Position numbers and translations under genes: made by a program. Positions 47,765 to 59,965 of a stretch of 64,000 bases of DNA are shown one piece after another; position 1 is the stretch's first letter, and each line of letters opens with the position of its first letter. Source of the stretch: Viola odorata (lineage: Eukaryota; Streptophyta; Magnoliopsida; Malpighiales; Violaceae). The notes under the pieces were generated by a model. The model was not told where the DNA came from and made no database searches. It worked only from the letters and a program-made list of their open reading frames with translations. Location of the stretch: NCBI GenBank assembly GCA_963691705.1, contig OY829543.1, positions 28,233,523 through 28,297,522 of the forward strand, in the 5' to 3' direction.

Positions 47765-50113
47765 GTAAAGGGTAGTTTAGGTTTATTTCATGTAATAATT
47801 CCCAAGCCTACTCTTCGCCCATGGGAGAAAAATCCTTGTCTTTTGAAGTCTACAGACTTATTTTCACATCATCGCTTTGAATTACCTTTTAGTTATTTTC
47901 CAACCCTTTTCCATAGTGCTGATGCATATCTCTCCTATGTAGGTACTTTGTGTGACATTCGCAAAGGAATGGAGCCCGCAGATTCGAGGACAAATCCATT
48001 TGAAGAGGGAGGAGATGATACGAACATGAGGGCTCTCACTCGTATCCACGTGAAGACCTCATGGATAGGCCGCGCAAGCCATGAGGAATGCCGCGCCAAG
48101 TCCTCGCAAAGCATGAAGACATGCGTGCACCAGGCGCGCCAACCCTAGCATCCCATGAAGTCCCCGCGCCTAAGCCATCCGAGGCCTTGCGGTAGCTCTC
48201 CAAGCCAATCTCTTCAAGCCCGCGGTCAAGGCCTTAAGTGAAGGGTGGTTTATTTCATGTAATAATTCCCAAGCCTACTCTTCGCCCATGGGAGAAAAAT
48301 CCTTGTCTTTTGAAGTCTACAGACTTATTTTCACATCATCGCTTTGAATTACCTTTTAGTTATTTTCCAACCCTTTTCCATAGTGCTGATGCATATCTCT
48401 CCTATGTAGGTACTTTGTGTGACATTCGCAAAGGAATGGAGCCCGCAGATTCAAGGACGAATCCATTTGAAGAGGGAGGAGATGATACGAACATGAGGGC
48501 TCTCACTCGTATCCACATGAAGACCTCATGGATAGGCCGCACAAGCCATGAGGAATGCCGCGCCAAGTCCTCGCAAAGCATGAAGACATGCGTGCACCAG
48601 GCGCGCCAACCCTAGAATCCCATGAAGTCCCCGCGCCTAAGCCATCCGAGGCCTTGCGGTAGCTCTCCAAGCCAATCTCTTCAAGCCCGCGGTCAAGGCC
48701 TTAAGTGAAGGGTGGTTTAGGGTTATTTCATGTAATAATTCCCAAGCCTACTCTTCGCCCATGGGAGAAAATTCCTTGTGTTTTGAAGTCTACAGACTTA
48801 TTTTCCCATCATCGCTTTGAGTTACCTTTTAGTTATTTTCCAACTTTTTTCCATAGTGCTGATGCATATCTCTTCTATGTAGGTACTTTGTGTGACATTC
48901 GCAAAGGAATGGAGCGCGCAGATTCGAGAACGAATCTATTTGAAGAGGGAGTAGATGATACGAACATGAGGGCTCTCACTCGTATCCACGTGAACACCTC
49001 ACGGATAGGCCGCGCCAGCCGTGAGGAATGCCGCGCCAAGTCCTCGCACACCATGAAGTCATGCGCGCACCAGGCACGCCAACCCTAGCATCCCATGAAG
49101 TCCCCACGCCTAAGCCATCCGAGGCCTTGCGCTAGCTCTCCAAGCCAATCTCTTCAAGCCCGCGGTCAAAGCCTTAAGTGAAGGGTGGTTTAGGGTTATT
49201 TCATGTAATAATTCCCAAGCCTACTCTTCGCCCATGGGAGAAAATTCCTTGTGTTTTGAAGTCTACAGACTTATTTTCCCATCATCGCTTTGAGTTACCT
49301 TTTAGTTATTTTCCAACTCTTTTCCATAGTGCTGATGCATATCTCTTCTATGTAGGTACTTTGTGTGACATTCGCAAAGGAATGGAGCGCGCAGATTCGA
49401 GAACGAATCTATTTGAAGAGGGAGTAGATGATACGAACATGAGGGCTCTCACTCGTATCCCCGTGAACACCTCACGGATAGGCAGCGCCAGCCGTGAGGA
49501 ATGCCGCGCCAAGTCCTCGCAAACCATGAAGTCATGCGCGCACCAGGCGCGCCAACCATAGCATCCCATGAAGTCCCCACGCCTAAGCCATCCGAGGCCT
49601 TGCGCTAGCTCTCCAAGCCAATCTCTTCAAGCCCGCGGTCAAGGCCTTAAGTGAAGGGTGGTTTAGGGTTATTTCATGTAATAATTCCCAAGCCTACTCT
49701 TCGCCCATGGGAGAAAATTCCTTGTGTTTTGAAGTCTACAGACTTATTTTCCCATCATCGCTTTGAGTTACCTTTTAGTTATTTTCCAACTCTTTTCCAT
49801 AGTGCTGATGCATATCTCTTCTATGTAGGTACTTTGTGTGACATTCGCAAAGGAATGGAGCGCGCAGATTCGAGAACGAATCTATTTGAAGAGGGAGTAG
49901 ATGATACGAACATGAGGGCTCTCACTCGTATCCACGTGAAGACCTCACGGATAGGCCGCGCCAGCCGTGAGGAATGCCGCGCCAAGTCCTCGCAAACCAT
50001 GAAGTCATGCGCGCACCAGGCGCACCAACCCTAGCTGCCCCACGCCTAAGCCATCCGAGGCCTTGCGGTAGCTCTCCAAGCCAATCTCTTCAGGCCCGCG
50101 GTCAAGGCCTTAA
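47765..50113 (+). repeat. Expanded four-monomer block E'-B'-C-D/C'-D'' (2,349 bp)
   Basis: Monomers start at 47,765 (E'), 48,238 (B', with TTCAAGG at 48,453 and CCGCACAAG at 48,541), 48,705 (C, with CAGGCACGCC at 49,076), 49,178 (D/C' hybrid) and 49,651 (D'', 463 bp). The length is 1,876 + 473, so one extra monomer is present relative to the 1,876-bp unit. Confidence 0.9.
49178..49650 (+). repeat. Hybrid monomer, D head with C' tail
   Basis: The first part has CAACTCTTTT, as in D. The later part has GTGAACACC, GGCAGCGCC and CAACCATAG, as in C'. A private ATCCCCGTG replaces ATCCACGTG, so the CACGTG palindrome is lost here too. Length is 473 bp, following the C' tail and not the deleted D tail. 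Confidence 0.87.
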
Positions 50114-50585
50114 GTAAAGGGTAGTTTAGGTTTATTTCATGTAATAAGTCCCAAGCCTACTCTTCGCCCATGGGAGAAAAATCCTTGTCTTTTGAAGTCT
50201 ACAGACTTATTTTCACATCATCGCTTTGAATTACCTTTTAGTTATTTTCCAACTCTTTCCATAGTGCTGATGCATATCTCTTCTATGTAGGTACTTTGTG
50301 TGACATTCGCAAAGGAATGGAGCGCGCAGATTCGAGGACAAATCCATTTGAAGAGGGAGGAGATGATACGAACATGAGGGCTCTCACTCGTATCCACGTG
50401 AAGACCTCATGGATAGGCCGCGCAAGCCATGAGGAATGCCGCGCCAAGTCCTCGCAAAGCATGAAGACATGCGTGCACCAGGCGCGCCAACCCTAGCATC
50501 CCATGAAGTCCCCGCGCCTAAGCCATCCGAGGCCTTGCGGTAGCTCTCCAAGCCAATCTCTTCAAGCCCGCGGTCAAGGCCTTAA
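50114..50585 (+). repeat. E' monomer with an internal D-like patch and 1-bp deletion
   Basis: The head and tail are E' (GTAAAGGGTAG, GACAAATCC, CAAAGCATG). The middle, about 50,250-50,330, has CAACTCTTTCC (one T short), CTCTTCTATG and GAGCGCGC, which belong to the C/D branch. A patch flanked on both sides by the recipient type is what gene conversion or a double exchange leaves. It also has ATAAGTCCC near 50,147. Confidence 0.85.
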
Positions 50586-51988
50586 GTGAAGGGTGGTTTA
50601 TTTCATGTAATAATTCCCAAGCCTACTCTTCGCCCATGGGAGAAAAATCCTTGTCTTTTGAAGTCTACAGACTTATTTTCACATCATCGCTTTGAATTAC
50701 CTTTTAGTTATTTTCCAACCCTTTTCCATAGTGCTGATGCATATCTCTCCTATGTAGGTACTTTGTGTGACATTCGCAAAGGAATGGAGCCCGCAGATTC
50801 GAGGACGAATCCATTTGAAGAGGGAGGAGATGATACGAACATGAGGGCTCTCACTCGTATCCACATGAAGACCTCATGGATAGGCCGCGCAAGCCATGAG
50901 GAATGCCGCGCCAAGTCCTCGCAAACCATGAAGACATGCGTGCACCAGGCGCGCCAACCCTAGAATCCCATGAAGTCCCCGCGCCTAAGCCATCCGAGGC
51001 CTTGCGGTAGCTCTCCAAGCCAATCTCTTCAAGCCCGCGGTCAAGGCCTTAAGTGAAGGGTGGTTTAGGGTTATTTCATGTAATAATTCCCAAGCCTACT
51101 CTTCGCCCATGGGAGAAAATTCCTTGTGTTTTGAAGTCTACAGACTTATTTTCCCATCATCGCTTTGAGTTACCTTTTAGTTATTTTCCAACTTTTTTCC
51201 ATAGTGCTGATGCATATCTCTTCTATGTAGGTACTTTGTGTGACATTCGCAAAGGAATGGAGCGCGCAGATTCGAGAACGAATCTATTTGAAGAGGGAGT
51301 AGATGATACGAACATGAGGGCTCTCACTCGTATCCACGTGAACACCTCACGGATAGGCAGCGCCAGCCGTGAGGAATGCCGCGCCAAGTCCTCGCAAACC
51401 ATGAAGTCATGCGCGCACCAGGCGCGCCAACCATAGCATCCCATGAAGTCCCCACGCCTAAGCCATCCGAGGCCTTGCGCTAGCTCTCCAAGCCAATCTC
51501 TTCAAGCCCGCGGTCAAGGCCTTAAGTGAAGGGTGGTTTAGGGTTATTTCATGTAATAATTCCCAAGCCTACTCTTCGCCCATGGGAGAAAATTCCTTGT
51601 GTTTTGAAGTCTACAGACTTATTTTCCCATCATCGCTTTGAGTTACCTTTTAGTTATTTTCCAACTCTTTTCCATAGTGCTGATGCATATCTCTTCTATG
51701 TAGGTACTTTGTGTGACATTCGCAAAGGAATGGAGCGCGCAGATTCGAGAACGAATCTATTTGAAGAGGGAGTAGATGATACGAACATGAGGGCTATCAC
51801 TCGTATCCACGTGAAGACCTCACGGGTAGGCCGCGCCAGCCGTGAGGAATGCCGCGCCAAGTCCTCGCAAACCATGAAGTCATGCGCGCACCAGGCGCAC
51901 CAACCCTAGCTGCCCCACGCCTAAGCCATCCGAGGCCTTGCGGTAGCTCTCCAAGCCAATCTCTTCAGGCCCGCGGTCAAGGCCTTAA
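50114..51988 (+). repeat. HOR copy, E*-B'-C'-D' (1,875 bp)
   Basis: Monomers start at 50,114 (E*, 472 bp), 50,586 (B'), 51,053 (C') and 51,526 (D', with CACGGGTAGG). It is the four-monomer unit minus one base, the single-base deletion being inside the first monomer. Confidence 0.9.
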
Positions 51989-53864
51989 GTAAAGGGTAGT
52001 TTAGGTTTATTTCATGTATAAATTCCCAAGCCTACTCTTCGCCCATGGGAGAAAAATCCTTGTCTTTTGAAGTCTACAGACTTATTTTCACATCATCGCT
52101 TTGAATTACCTTTTAGTTATTTTCCAACCCTTTTCCATAGTGCTGATGCATATCTCTCCTATGTAGGTACTTTGTGTGACATTCGCAAAGGAATGGAGCC
52201 CGCAGATTCGAGGACAAATCCATTTGAAGAGGGAGGAGATGATACGAACATGAGGGCTCTCACTCGTATCCACGTGAAGACCTCATGGATAGGCCGCGCA
52301 AGCCATGAGGAATGCCGCGCCAAGTCCTCGCAAAGCATGAAGACATGCGTGCACCAGGCGCGCCAACCCTAGCATCCCATGAAGTCCCCGCGCCTAAGCC
52401 ATCCGAGGCCTTGCGGTAGCTCTCCAAGCCAATCTCTTCAAGCCCGCGGTCAAGGCCTTAAGTGAAGGGTGGTTTATTTTATGTAATAATTCCCAAGCCT
52501 ACTCTTCGCCCATGGGAGAAAAATCCTTGTCTTTTGAAGTCTACAGACTTATTTTCACATCATCGCTTTGAATTACCTTTTAGTTATTTTCCAACCCTTT
52601 TCCATAGTGCTGATGCATATCTCTCCTATGTAGGTACTTTGTGTGACATTCGCAAAGGAATGGAGCCCGCAGATTCGAGGACGAATCCATTTGAAGAGGG
52701 AGGAGATGATACGAACATGAGGGCTCTCACTCGTATCCACATGAAGACCTCATGGATAGGCCGCGCAAGCCATGAGGAATGCCGCGCCAACTCCTCGCAA
52801 ACCATGAAGACATGCGTGCACCAGGCGCGCCAACCCTAGAATCCCATGAAGTCCCCGCGCCTAAGCCATCCGAGGCCTTGCGGTAGCTCTCCAAGCCAAT
52901 CTCTTCAAGCCCGCGGTCAAGGCCTTAAGTGAAGGGTGGTTTAGGGTTATTTCATGTAATAATTCCCAAGCCTACTCTTCGCCCATGGGAGAAAATTCCT
53001 TGTGTTTTGAAGTCTACAGACTTATTTTCCCATCATCGCTTTGAGTTACCTTTTAGTTATTTTCCAACTTTTTTCCATAGTGCTGATGCATATCTGTTCT
53101 ATGTAGGTACTTTGTGTGACATTCGCAAAGGAATGGAGCGCGCAGATTCGAGAACGAATCTATTTGAAGAGGGAGTAGATGATACGAACATGAGGGCTCT
53201 CACTCGTATCCACGTGAACACCTCACGGATAGGCAGCGCCAGGCGTGAGGAATGCCGCGCCAAGTCCTCGCAAACCATGAAGTCATGCGCGCACCAGGCG
53301 CGCCAACCATAGCATCCCATGAAGTCCCCACGCCTAAGCCATCCGAGGCCTTGCGCTAGCTCTCCAAGCCAATCTCTTCAAGCCCGCGGTCAAGGCCTTA
53401 AGTGAAGGGTGGTTTAGGGTTATTTCATGTAATAATTCCCAAGCCTACTCTTCGCCCATGGGAGAAAATTCCTTGTGTTTTGAAGTCTACAGACTTATTT
53501 TCCCATCATCGCTTTGAGTTACCTTTTAGTTATTTTCCAACTCTTTTCCATAGTGCTGATGCATATCTCTTCTATGTAGGTACTTTGTGTGACATTCGCA
53601 AAGGAATGGAGCGCGCAGATTCGAGAACCAATCTATTTGAAGAGGGAGTAGATGATACGAACATGAGGGCTATCACTCGTATCCACGTGAAGACCTCACG
53701 GATAGGCCGCGCCAGCCGTGAGGAATGCCGCGCCAAGTCCTCGCAAACCATGAAGTCATGCGCGCACTAGGCGCACCAACCCTAGCTGCCCCACGCCTAA
53801 GCCATCCGAGGCCTTGCGGTAGCTCTCCAAGCCAATCTCTTCAGGCCCGCGGTCAAGGCCTTAA
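51989..53864 (+). repeat. HOR copy, E'-B'-C'-D' (1,876 bp)
   Basis: Monomers start at 51,989, 52,462 (B', with TTATTTTATG), 52,929 (C', with CCAGGCGTGAGG and ATCTGTTC) and 53,402 (D', with CGCACTAGG, a stop in the frame). The E' has GTATAAATT at 52,016-52,024, shared with the next two copies. Confidence 0.94.
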
Positions 53865-55740
53865 GTAAAGGGTAGTTTAGGTTTATTTCATGTATAAATT
53901 CCCAAGCCTACTCTTCGCCCATGGGAGAAAAATCCTTGTCTTTTGAAGTCTACAGACTTATTTTCACATCATCGCTTTGAATTACCTTTTAGTTATTTTC
54001 CAACCCCTTTCCATAGTGCTGATGCATATCTCTCCTATGTAGGTACTTTGTGTGACATTCGCAAAGGAATGGAGCCCGCAGATTCGAGGACAAATCCATT
54101 TGAAGAGGGAGGAGATGATACGAACATGAGGGCTCTCACTCGTATCCACGTGAAGACCTCATGGATAGGCCGCGCAAGCCATGAGGAATGCCGCGCCAAG
54201 TCCTCGCAAAGCATGAAGACATGCGTGCACCAGGCGCGCCAACCCTAGCATCCCATGATGTCCCCGCGCCTAAGCCATCCGAGGCCTTGCGGTAGCTCTC
54301 CAAGCCAATCTCTTCAAGCCCGCGGTCAAGGCCTTAAGTGAAGGGTGGTTTATTTCATGTAATAATTCCCAAGCCTACTCTTCGCCCATGGGAGAAAAAT
54401 CCTTGTCTTTTGAAGTCTACAGACTTATTTTCACATCATCGCTTTGAATTACCTTTTAGTTATTTTCCAACCCTTTTCCATAGTGCTGATGCATATCTCT
54501 CCTATGTAGGTACTTTGTGTGACATTCGCAAAGGAATGGAGCCCGCAGATTCGAGGACGAATCCATTTGAAGAGGGAGGAGATGATACGAACATGAGGGC
54601 TCTCACTCGTATCCACATGAAGACCTCATGGATAGGCCGCGCAAGCCATGAGGAATGCCGCGCCAAGTCCTCGCAAACCATGAAGACATGCGTGCACCAG
54701 GCGCGCCAACCCTAGAATCCCATGAAGTCCCCGCGCCTAAGCCATCCGAGGCCTTGCGGTAGCTCTCCAAGCCAATCTCTTCAAGCCCGCGGTCAAGGCC
54801 TTAAGTGAAGGGTGGTTTAGGGTTATTTCATGTAATAATTCCCAAGCCTACTCTTCGCCCATGGGAGAAAATTCCTTGTGTTTTGAAGTCTACAGACTTA
54901 TTTTCCCATCATCGCTTTGAGTTACCTTTTAGTTATTTTCCAACTTTTTTCCATAGTGCTGATGCATATCTCTTCTATGTAGGTACTTTGTGTGACATTC
55001 GCAAAGGAATGGAGCGCGCAGATTCGAGAACGAATCTATTTGAAGAGGGAGTAGATGATACGAACATGAGGGCTCTCACTCGTATCCACGTGAACACCTC
55101 ACGGATAGGCAGCACCAGCCGTGAGGAATGCCGCGCCAAGTCCTCGCAAACCATGAAGTCATGCGCGCACCAGGCGCGCTAACCATAGCATCCCATGAAG
55201 TCCCCACGCCTAAGCCATCCGAGGCCTTGCGCTAGCTCTCCAAGCCAATCTCTTCAAGCCCGCGGTCAAGGCCTTAAGTGAAGGGTGGTTTAGGGTTATT
55301 TCATGTAATAATTCCCAAGCCTACTCTTCGCCCATGGGAGAAAATTCCTTGTGTTTTGAAGTCTACAGACTTATTTTCCCATCATCGCTTTGAGTTACCT
55401 TTTAGTTATTTTCCAACTCTTTTCCATAGTGCTGATGCATATCTCTTCTATGTAGGTACTTTGTGTGACATTCGCAAAGGAATGGAGCGCGCAGATTCGA
55501 GAACGAATCTATTTGAAGAGGGAGTAGATGATACGAACATGAGGGCTATCACTCGTATCCACGTGAAGACCTCACGGATAGGCCGCGCCAGCCGTGAGGA
55601 ATGCCGCGCCAAGTCCTCGCAAACCATGAAGTCATGCGCGCACCAGGCGCACCAACCCTAGCTGCCCCACGCCTAAGCCATCCGAGGCCTTGCGGTAGCT
55701 CTCCAAGCCAATCTCTTCAGGCCCGCGGTCAAGGCCTTAA
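53865..55740 (+). repeat. HOR copy, E'-B'-C'-D' (1,876 bp)
   Basis: Monomers start at 53,865 (E', with GTATAAATT and CCCCTTTCC), 54,338 (B'), 54,805 (C', with GGCAGCACC at 55,114 and GCGCTAACC, an early stop) and 55,278 (D'). Confidence 0.94.
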
Positions 55741-57616
55741 GTAAAGGGTAGTTTAGGTTTATTTCATGTATAAATTCCCAAGCCTACTCTTCGCCCATGG
55801 GAGAAAAATCCTTGTCTTTTGAAGTCTACAGACTTATTTTCACATCATCGCTTTGAATTACCTTTTAGTTATTTTCCAACCCTTTTCCATAGTGCTGATG
55901 CATATCTCTCCTATGTAGGTACTTTGTGTGACATTCGCAAAGGAATGGAGCCCGCAGATTCGAGGACAAATCCATTTGAAGAGGGAGGAGATGATACGAA
56001 CATGAGGGCTCTCACTCGTATCCACGTGAAGACCTCATGGATAGGCCGCGCAAGCCATGAGGAATGCCGCGCCAAGTCCTCGCAAAGCATGAAGACATGC
56101 GTGCACCAGGCGCGCCAACCCTAGCATCCCATGAAGTCCCCGCGCCTAAGCCATCCGAGGCCTTGCGGTAGCTCTCCAAGCCAATCTCTTCAAGCCCGCG
56201 CTCAAGGCCTTAAGTGAAGGGTGGTTTATTTCATGTAATAATTCCCAAGCCTACTCTTCGCCCATGGGAGAAAAATCCTTGTCTTTTGAAGTCTACAGAC
56301 TTATTTTCACATCATCGCTTTGAATTACCTTTTAGTTATTTTCCAACCCTTTTCCATAGTGCTGATGCATATCTCTCCTATGTAGGTACTTTGTGTGACA
56401 TTCGCAAAGGAATGGAGCCCGCAGATTCGAGGACGAATCCATTTGAAGAGGGAGGAGATGATACGAACATGAGGGCTCTCACTCGTATCCACATGAAGAC
56501 CTCATGGATAGGCCGCGCAAGCCATGAGGAATGCCGCGCCAAGTCCTCGCAAACCATGAAGACATGCGTGCACCAGGCGCGCCAACCCTAGAATCCCATG
56601 AAGTCCCCGCGCCTAAGCCATCCGAGGCCTTGCGGTAGCTCTCCAAGCCAATCTCTTCAAGCCCGCGGTCAAGGCCTTAAGTGAAGGGTGGTTTAGGGTT
56701 ATTTCATGTAATAATTCCCAAGCCTACTCTTCGCCCATGGGAGAAAATTCCTTGTGTTTTGAAGTCTACAGACTTATTTTCCCATCATCGCTTTGAGTTA
56801 CCTTTTAGTTATTTTCCAACTTTTTTCCATAGTGCTGATGCATATCTCTTCTATGTAGGTACTTTGTGTGACATTCGCAAAGGAATGGAGCGCGCAGATT
56901 CGAGAACGAATCTATTTGAAGAGGGAGTAGATGATACGAACATGAGGGCTCTCACTCGTATCCACGTGAACACCTCACGGATAGGCAGCGCCAGCCGTGA
57001 GGAATGCCGCGCCAAGTCCTCGCAAACCATGAAGTCATGCGCGCACCAGGCGCGCCAACCATAGCATCCCATGAAGTCCCCACGCCTAAGCCATCCGAGG
57101 CCTTGCGCTAGCTCTCCAAGCCAATCTCTTCAAGCCCGCGGTCAAGGCCTTAAGTGAAGGGTGGTTTAGGGTTATTTCATGTAATAATTCCCAAGCCTAC
57201 TCTTCGCCCATGGGAGAAAATTCCTTGTGTTTTGAAGTCTACAGACTTATTTTCCCATCATCGCTTTGAGTTACCTTTTAGTTATTTTCCAACTCTTTTC
57301 CATAGTGCTGATGCATATCTCTTCTATGTAGGTACTTTGTGTGACATTCGCAAAGGAATGGAGCGCGCAGATTCGAGAACGAATCTATTTGAAGAGGGAG
57401 TAGATGATACGAACATGAGGGCTATCACTCGTATCCACGTGAAGACCTCACGGATAGGCCGCGCCAGCCGTGAGGAATGCCGCGCCAAGTCCTCGCAAAC
57501 CATGAAGTCATGCGCGCACCAGGCGCACCAACCCTAGCTGCCCCACGCCTAAGCCATCCGAGGCCTTGCGGTAGCTCTCCAAGCCAATCTCTTCAGGCCC
57601 GCGGTCAAGGCCTTAA
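55741..57616 (+). repeat. HOR copy, E'-B'-C'-D' (1,876 bp)
   Basis: Monomers start at 55,741 (E', with GTATAAATT), 56,214 (B'), 56,681 (C') and 57,154 (D'). It is the cleanest example of the right-domain unit. The E' ends with CCGCGCTCAAGG instead of CCGCGGTCAAGG, losing the SacII-type palindrome. Confidence 0.95.
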
Positions 57617-59965
57617 GTAAAGGGTAGTTTAGGTTTATTTCATGTAATAATTCCCAAGCCTACTCTTCGCCCATGGGAGAAAAATCCTTGTCTTTTGAAG
57701 TCTACAGACTTATTTTCACATCATCGCTTTGAATTACCTTTTAGTTATTTTCCAACCCTTTTCCATAGTGCTGATGCATATCTCTCCTATGTAGGTACTT
57801 TGTGTGACATTCGCAAAGGAATGGAGCCCGCAGATTCGAGGACAAATCCATTTGAAGAGGGAGGAGATGATACGAACATGAGGGCTCTCACTCGTATCCA
57901 CGTGAAGACCTCATGGATAGGCCGCGCAAGCCATGAGGAATGCCGCGCCAAGTCCTCGCAAAGCATGAAGACATGCGTGCACCAGGCGCGCCAACCCTAG
58001 CATCCCATGAAGTCCCCGCGCCTAAGCCATCCGAGGCCTTGCGGTAGCTCTCCAAGCCAATCTCTTCAAGCCCGCGGTCAAGGCCTTAAGTGAAGGGTGG
58101 TTTATTTCATGTAATAATTCCCAAGCCTACTCTTCGCCCATGGGAGAAAAATCCTTGTCTTTTGAAGTCTACAGACTTATTTTCACATCATCGCTTTGAA
58201 TTACCTTTTAGTTATTTTCCAACCCTTTTCCATAGTGCTGATGCATATCTCTCCTATGTAGGTACTTTGTGTGACATTCGCAAAGGAATGGAGCCCGCAG
58301 ATTCGAGGACGAATCCATTTGAAGAGGGAGGAGATGATACGAACATGAGGGCTCTCACTCGTATCCACATGAAGACCTCATGGATAGGCCGCGCAAGCCG
58401 TGAGGAATGCCGCGCCAAGTCCTCGCAAACCATGAAGACATGCGTGCACCAGGCGCGCCAACCCTAGAATCCCATGAAGTCCCCGCGCCTAAGCCATCCG
58501 AGGCCTTGCGGTAGCTCTCCAAGCCAATCTCTTCAAGCCCGCGGTCAAGGCCTTAAGTGAAGGGTGGTTTAGGGTTATTTCATGTAATAATTCCCAAGCC
58601 TACTCTTCGCCCATGGGAGAAAATTCCTTGTGTTTTGAAGTCTACAGACTTATTTTCCCATCATCGCTTTGAGTTACCTTTTAGTTATTTTCCAACTTTT
58701 TTCCATAGTGCTGATGCATATCTCTTCTATGTAGGTACTTTGTGTGACATTCGTAAAGGAATGGAGCGCGCAGATTCGAGAACGAATCTATTTGAAGAGG
58801 GAGTAGATGATACGAACATGAGGGCTCTCACTCGTATCCACGTGAACACCTCACGGATAGGCCGCGCCAGCCGTGAGGAATGCCGCGCCAAGTCCTCGCA
58901 CACCATGAAGTCATGCGCGCACCAGGCGCGCCAACCCTAGCATCCCATGAAGTCCCCACGCCTAAGCCATCCGAGGCCTTGCGCTAGCTCTCCAAGCCAA
59001 TCTCTTCAAGCCCGCGGTCAAGGCCTTAAGTGAAGGGTGGTTTAGGGTTATTTCATGTAATAATTCCCAAGCCTACTCTTCGCCCATGGGAGAAAATTCC
59101 TTGTGTTTTGAAGTCTACAGACTTATTTTCCCATCATCGCTTTGAGTTACCTTTTAGTTATTTTCCAACTTTTTTCCATAGTGCTGATGCATATCTCTTC
59201 TATGTAGGTAGTTTGTGTGACATTCGCATAGGAATGGAGCGCGCAGATTCGAGAACGAATCTATTTGAAGAGGGAGTAGATGATACGAACATGAGGGCTC
59301 TCACTCGTATCCACGTGAACACCTCACGGATAGGCCGCGCCAGCCGTGAGGAATGCCGCGCCAAGTCCTCGCACACCATGAAGTCATGCGCGCACCAGGC
59401 GCGCCAACCCTAGCATCCCATGAAGTCACCACGCCTAAGCCATCCGAGGCCTTGCGCTAGCTCTCCAAGCCAATCTCTTCAAGCCCGCGGTCAAAGCCTT
59501 AAGTGAAGGGTGGTTTAGGGTTATTTCATGTAATAATTCCCAAGCCTACTCTTCGCCCATGGGAGAAAATTCCTTGTGTTTTGAAGTCTACAGACTTATT
59601 TTCCCATCATCGCTTTGAGTTACCTTTTAGTTATTTTCCATCTCTTTTCCATAGTGCTGATGCATATCTCTTCTATGTAGGTACTTTGTGTGACATTCGC
59701 AAAGGAATGGAGCGCGCAGATTCGAGAACGAATCTATTTGAAGAGGGAGTAGATGATACGAACATGAGGGCTCTCACTCGTATCCACGTGAAGACCTCAC
59801 GGATAGGCCGCGCCAGCCGTGAGGAATGCCGCGCCAAGTCCTCGCAAACCATGAAGTCATGCGCGCACCAGGCGCACCAACCCTAGCTGCCCCACGCCTA
59901 AGCCATCCGAGGCCTTGCGGTAGCTCTCCAAGCCAATCTCTTCAGGCCCGCGGTCAAGGCCTTAA
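57617..59965 (+). repeat. Expanded HOR copy, E'-B'-C-C-D'' (2,349 bp)
   Basis: Monomers start at 57,617 (E', normal GTAATAATT), 58,090 (B', with AAGCCGTGAGG), 58,557 and 59,030 (two C, with CACACCATG and not C') and 59,503 (D'', with TTTTCCATCTC). One C monomer has been added. The second C has TAGTTTGTG and CGCATAGG. Confidence 0.92.

Noticed and set aside
52017..52022. TATAAA as a promoter TATA box in the GTATAAATT variant
   Set aside because: It arises from a two-base swap in three consecutive HOR copies, with no other promoter element or downstream gene.
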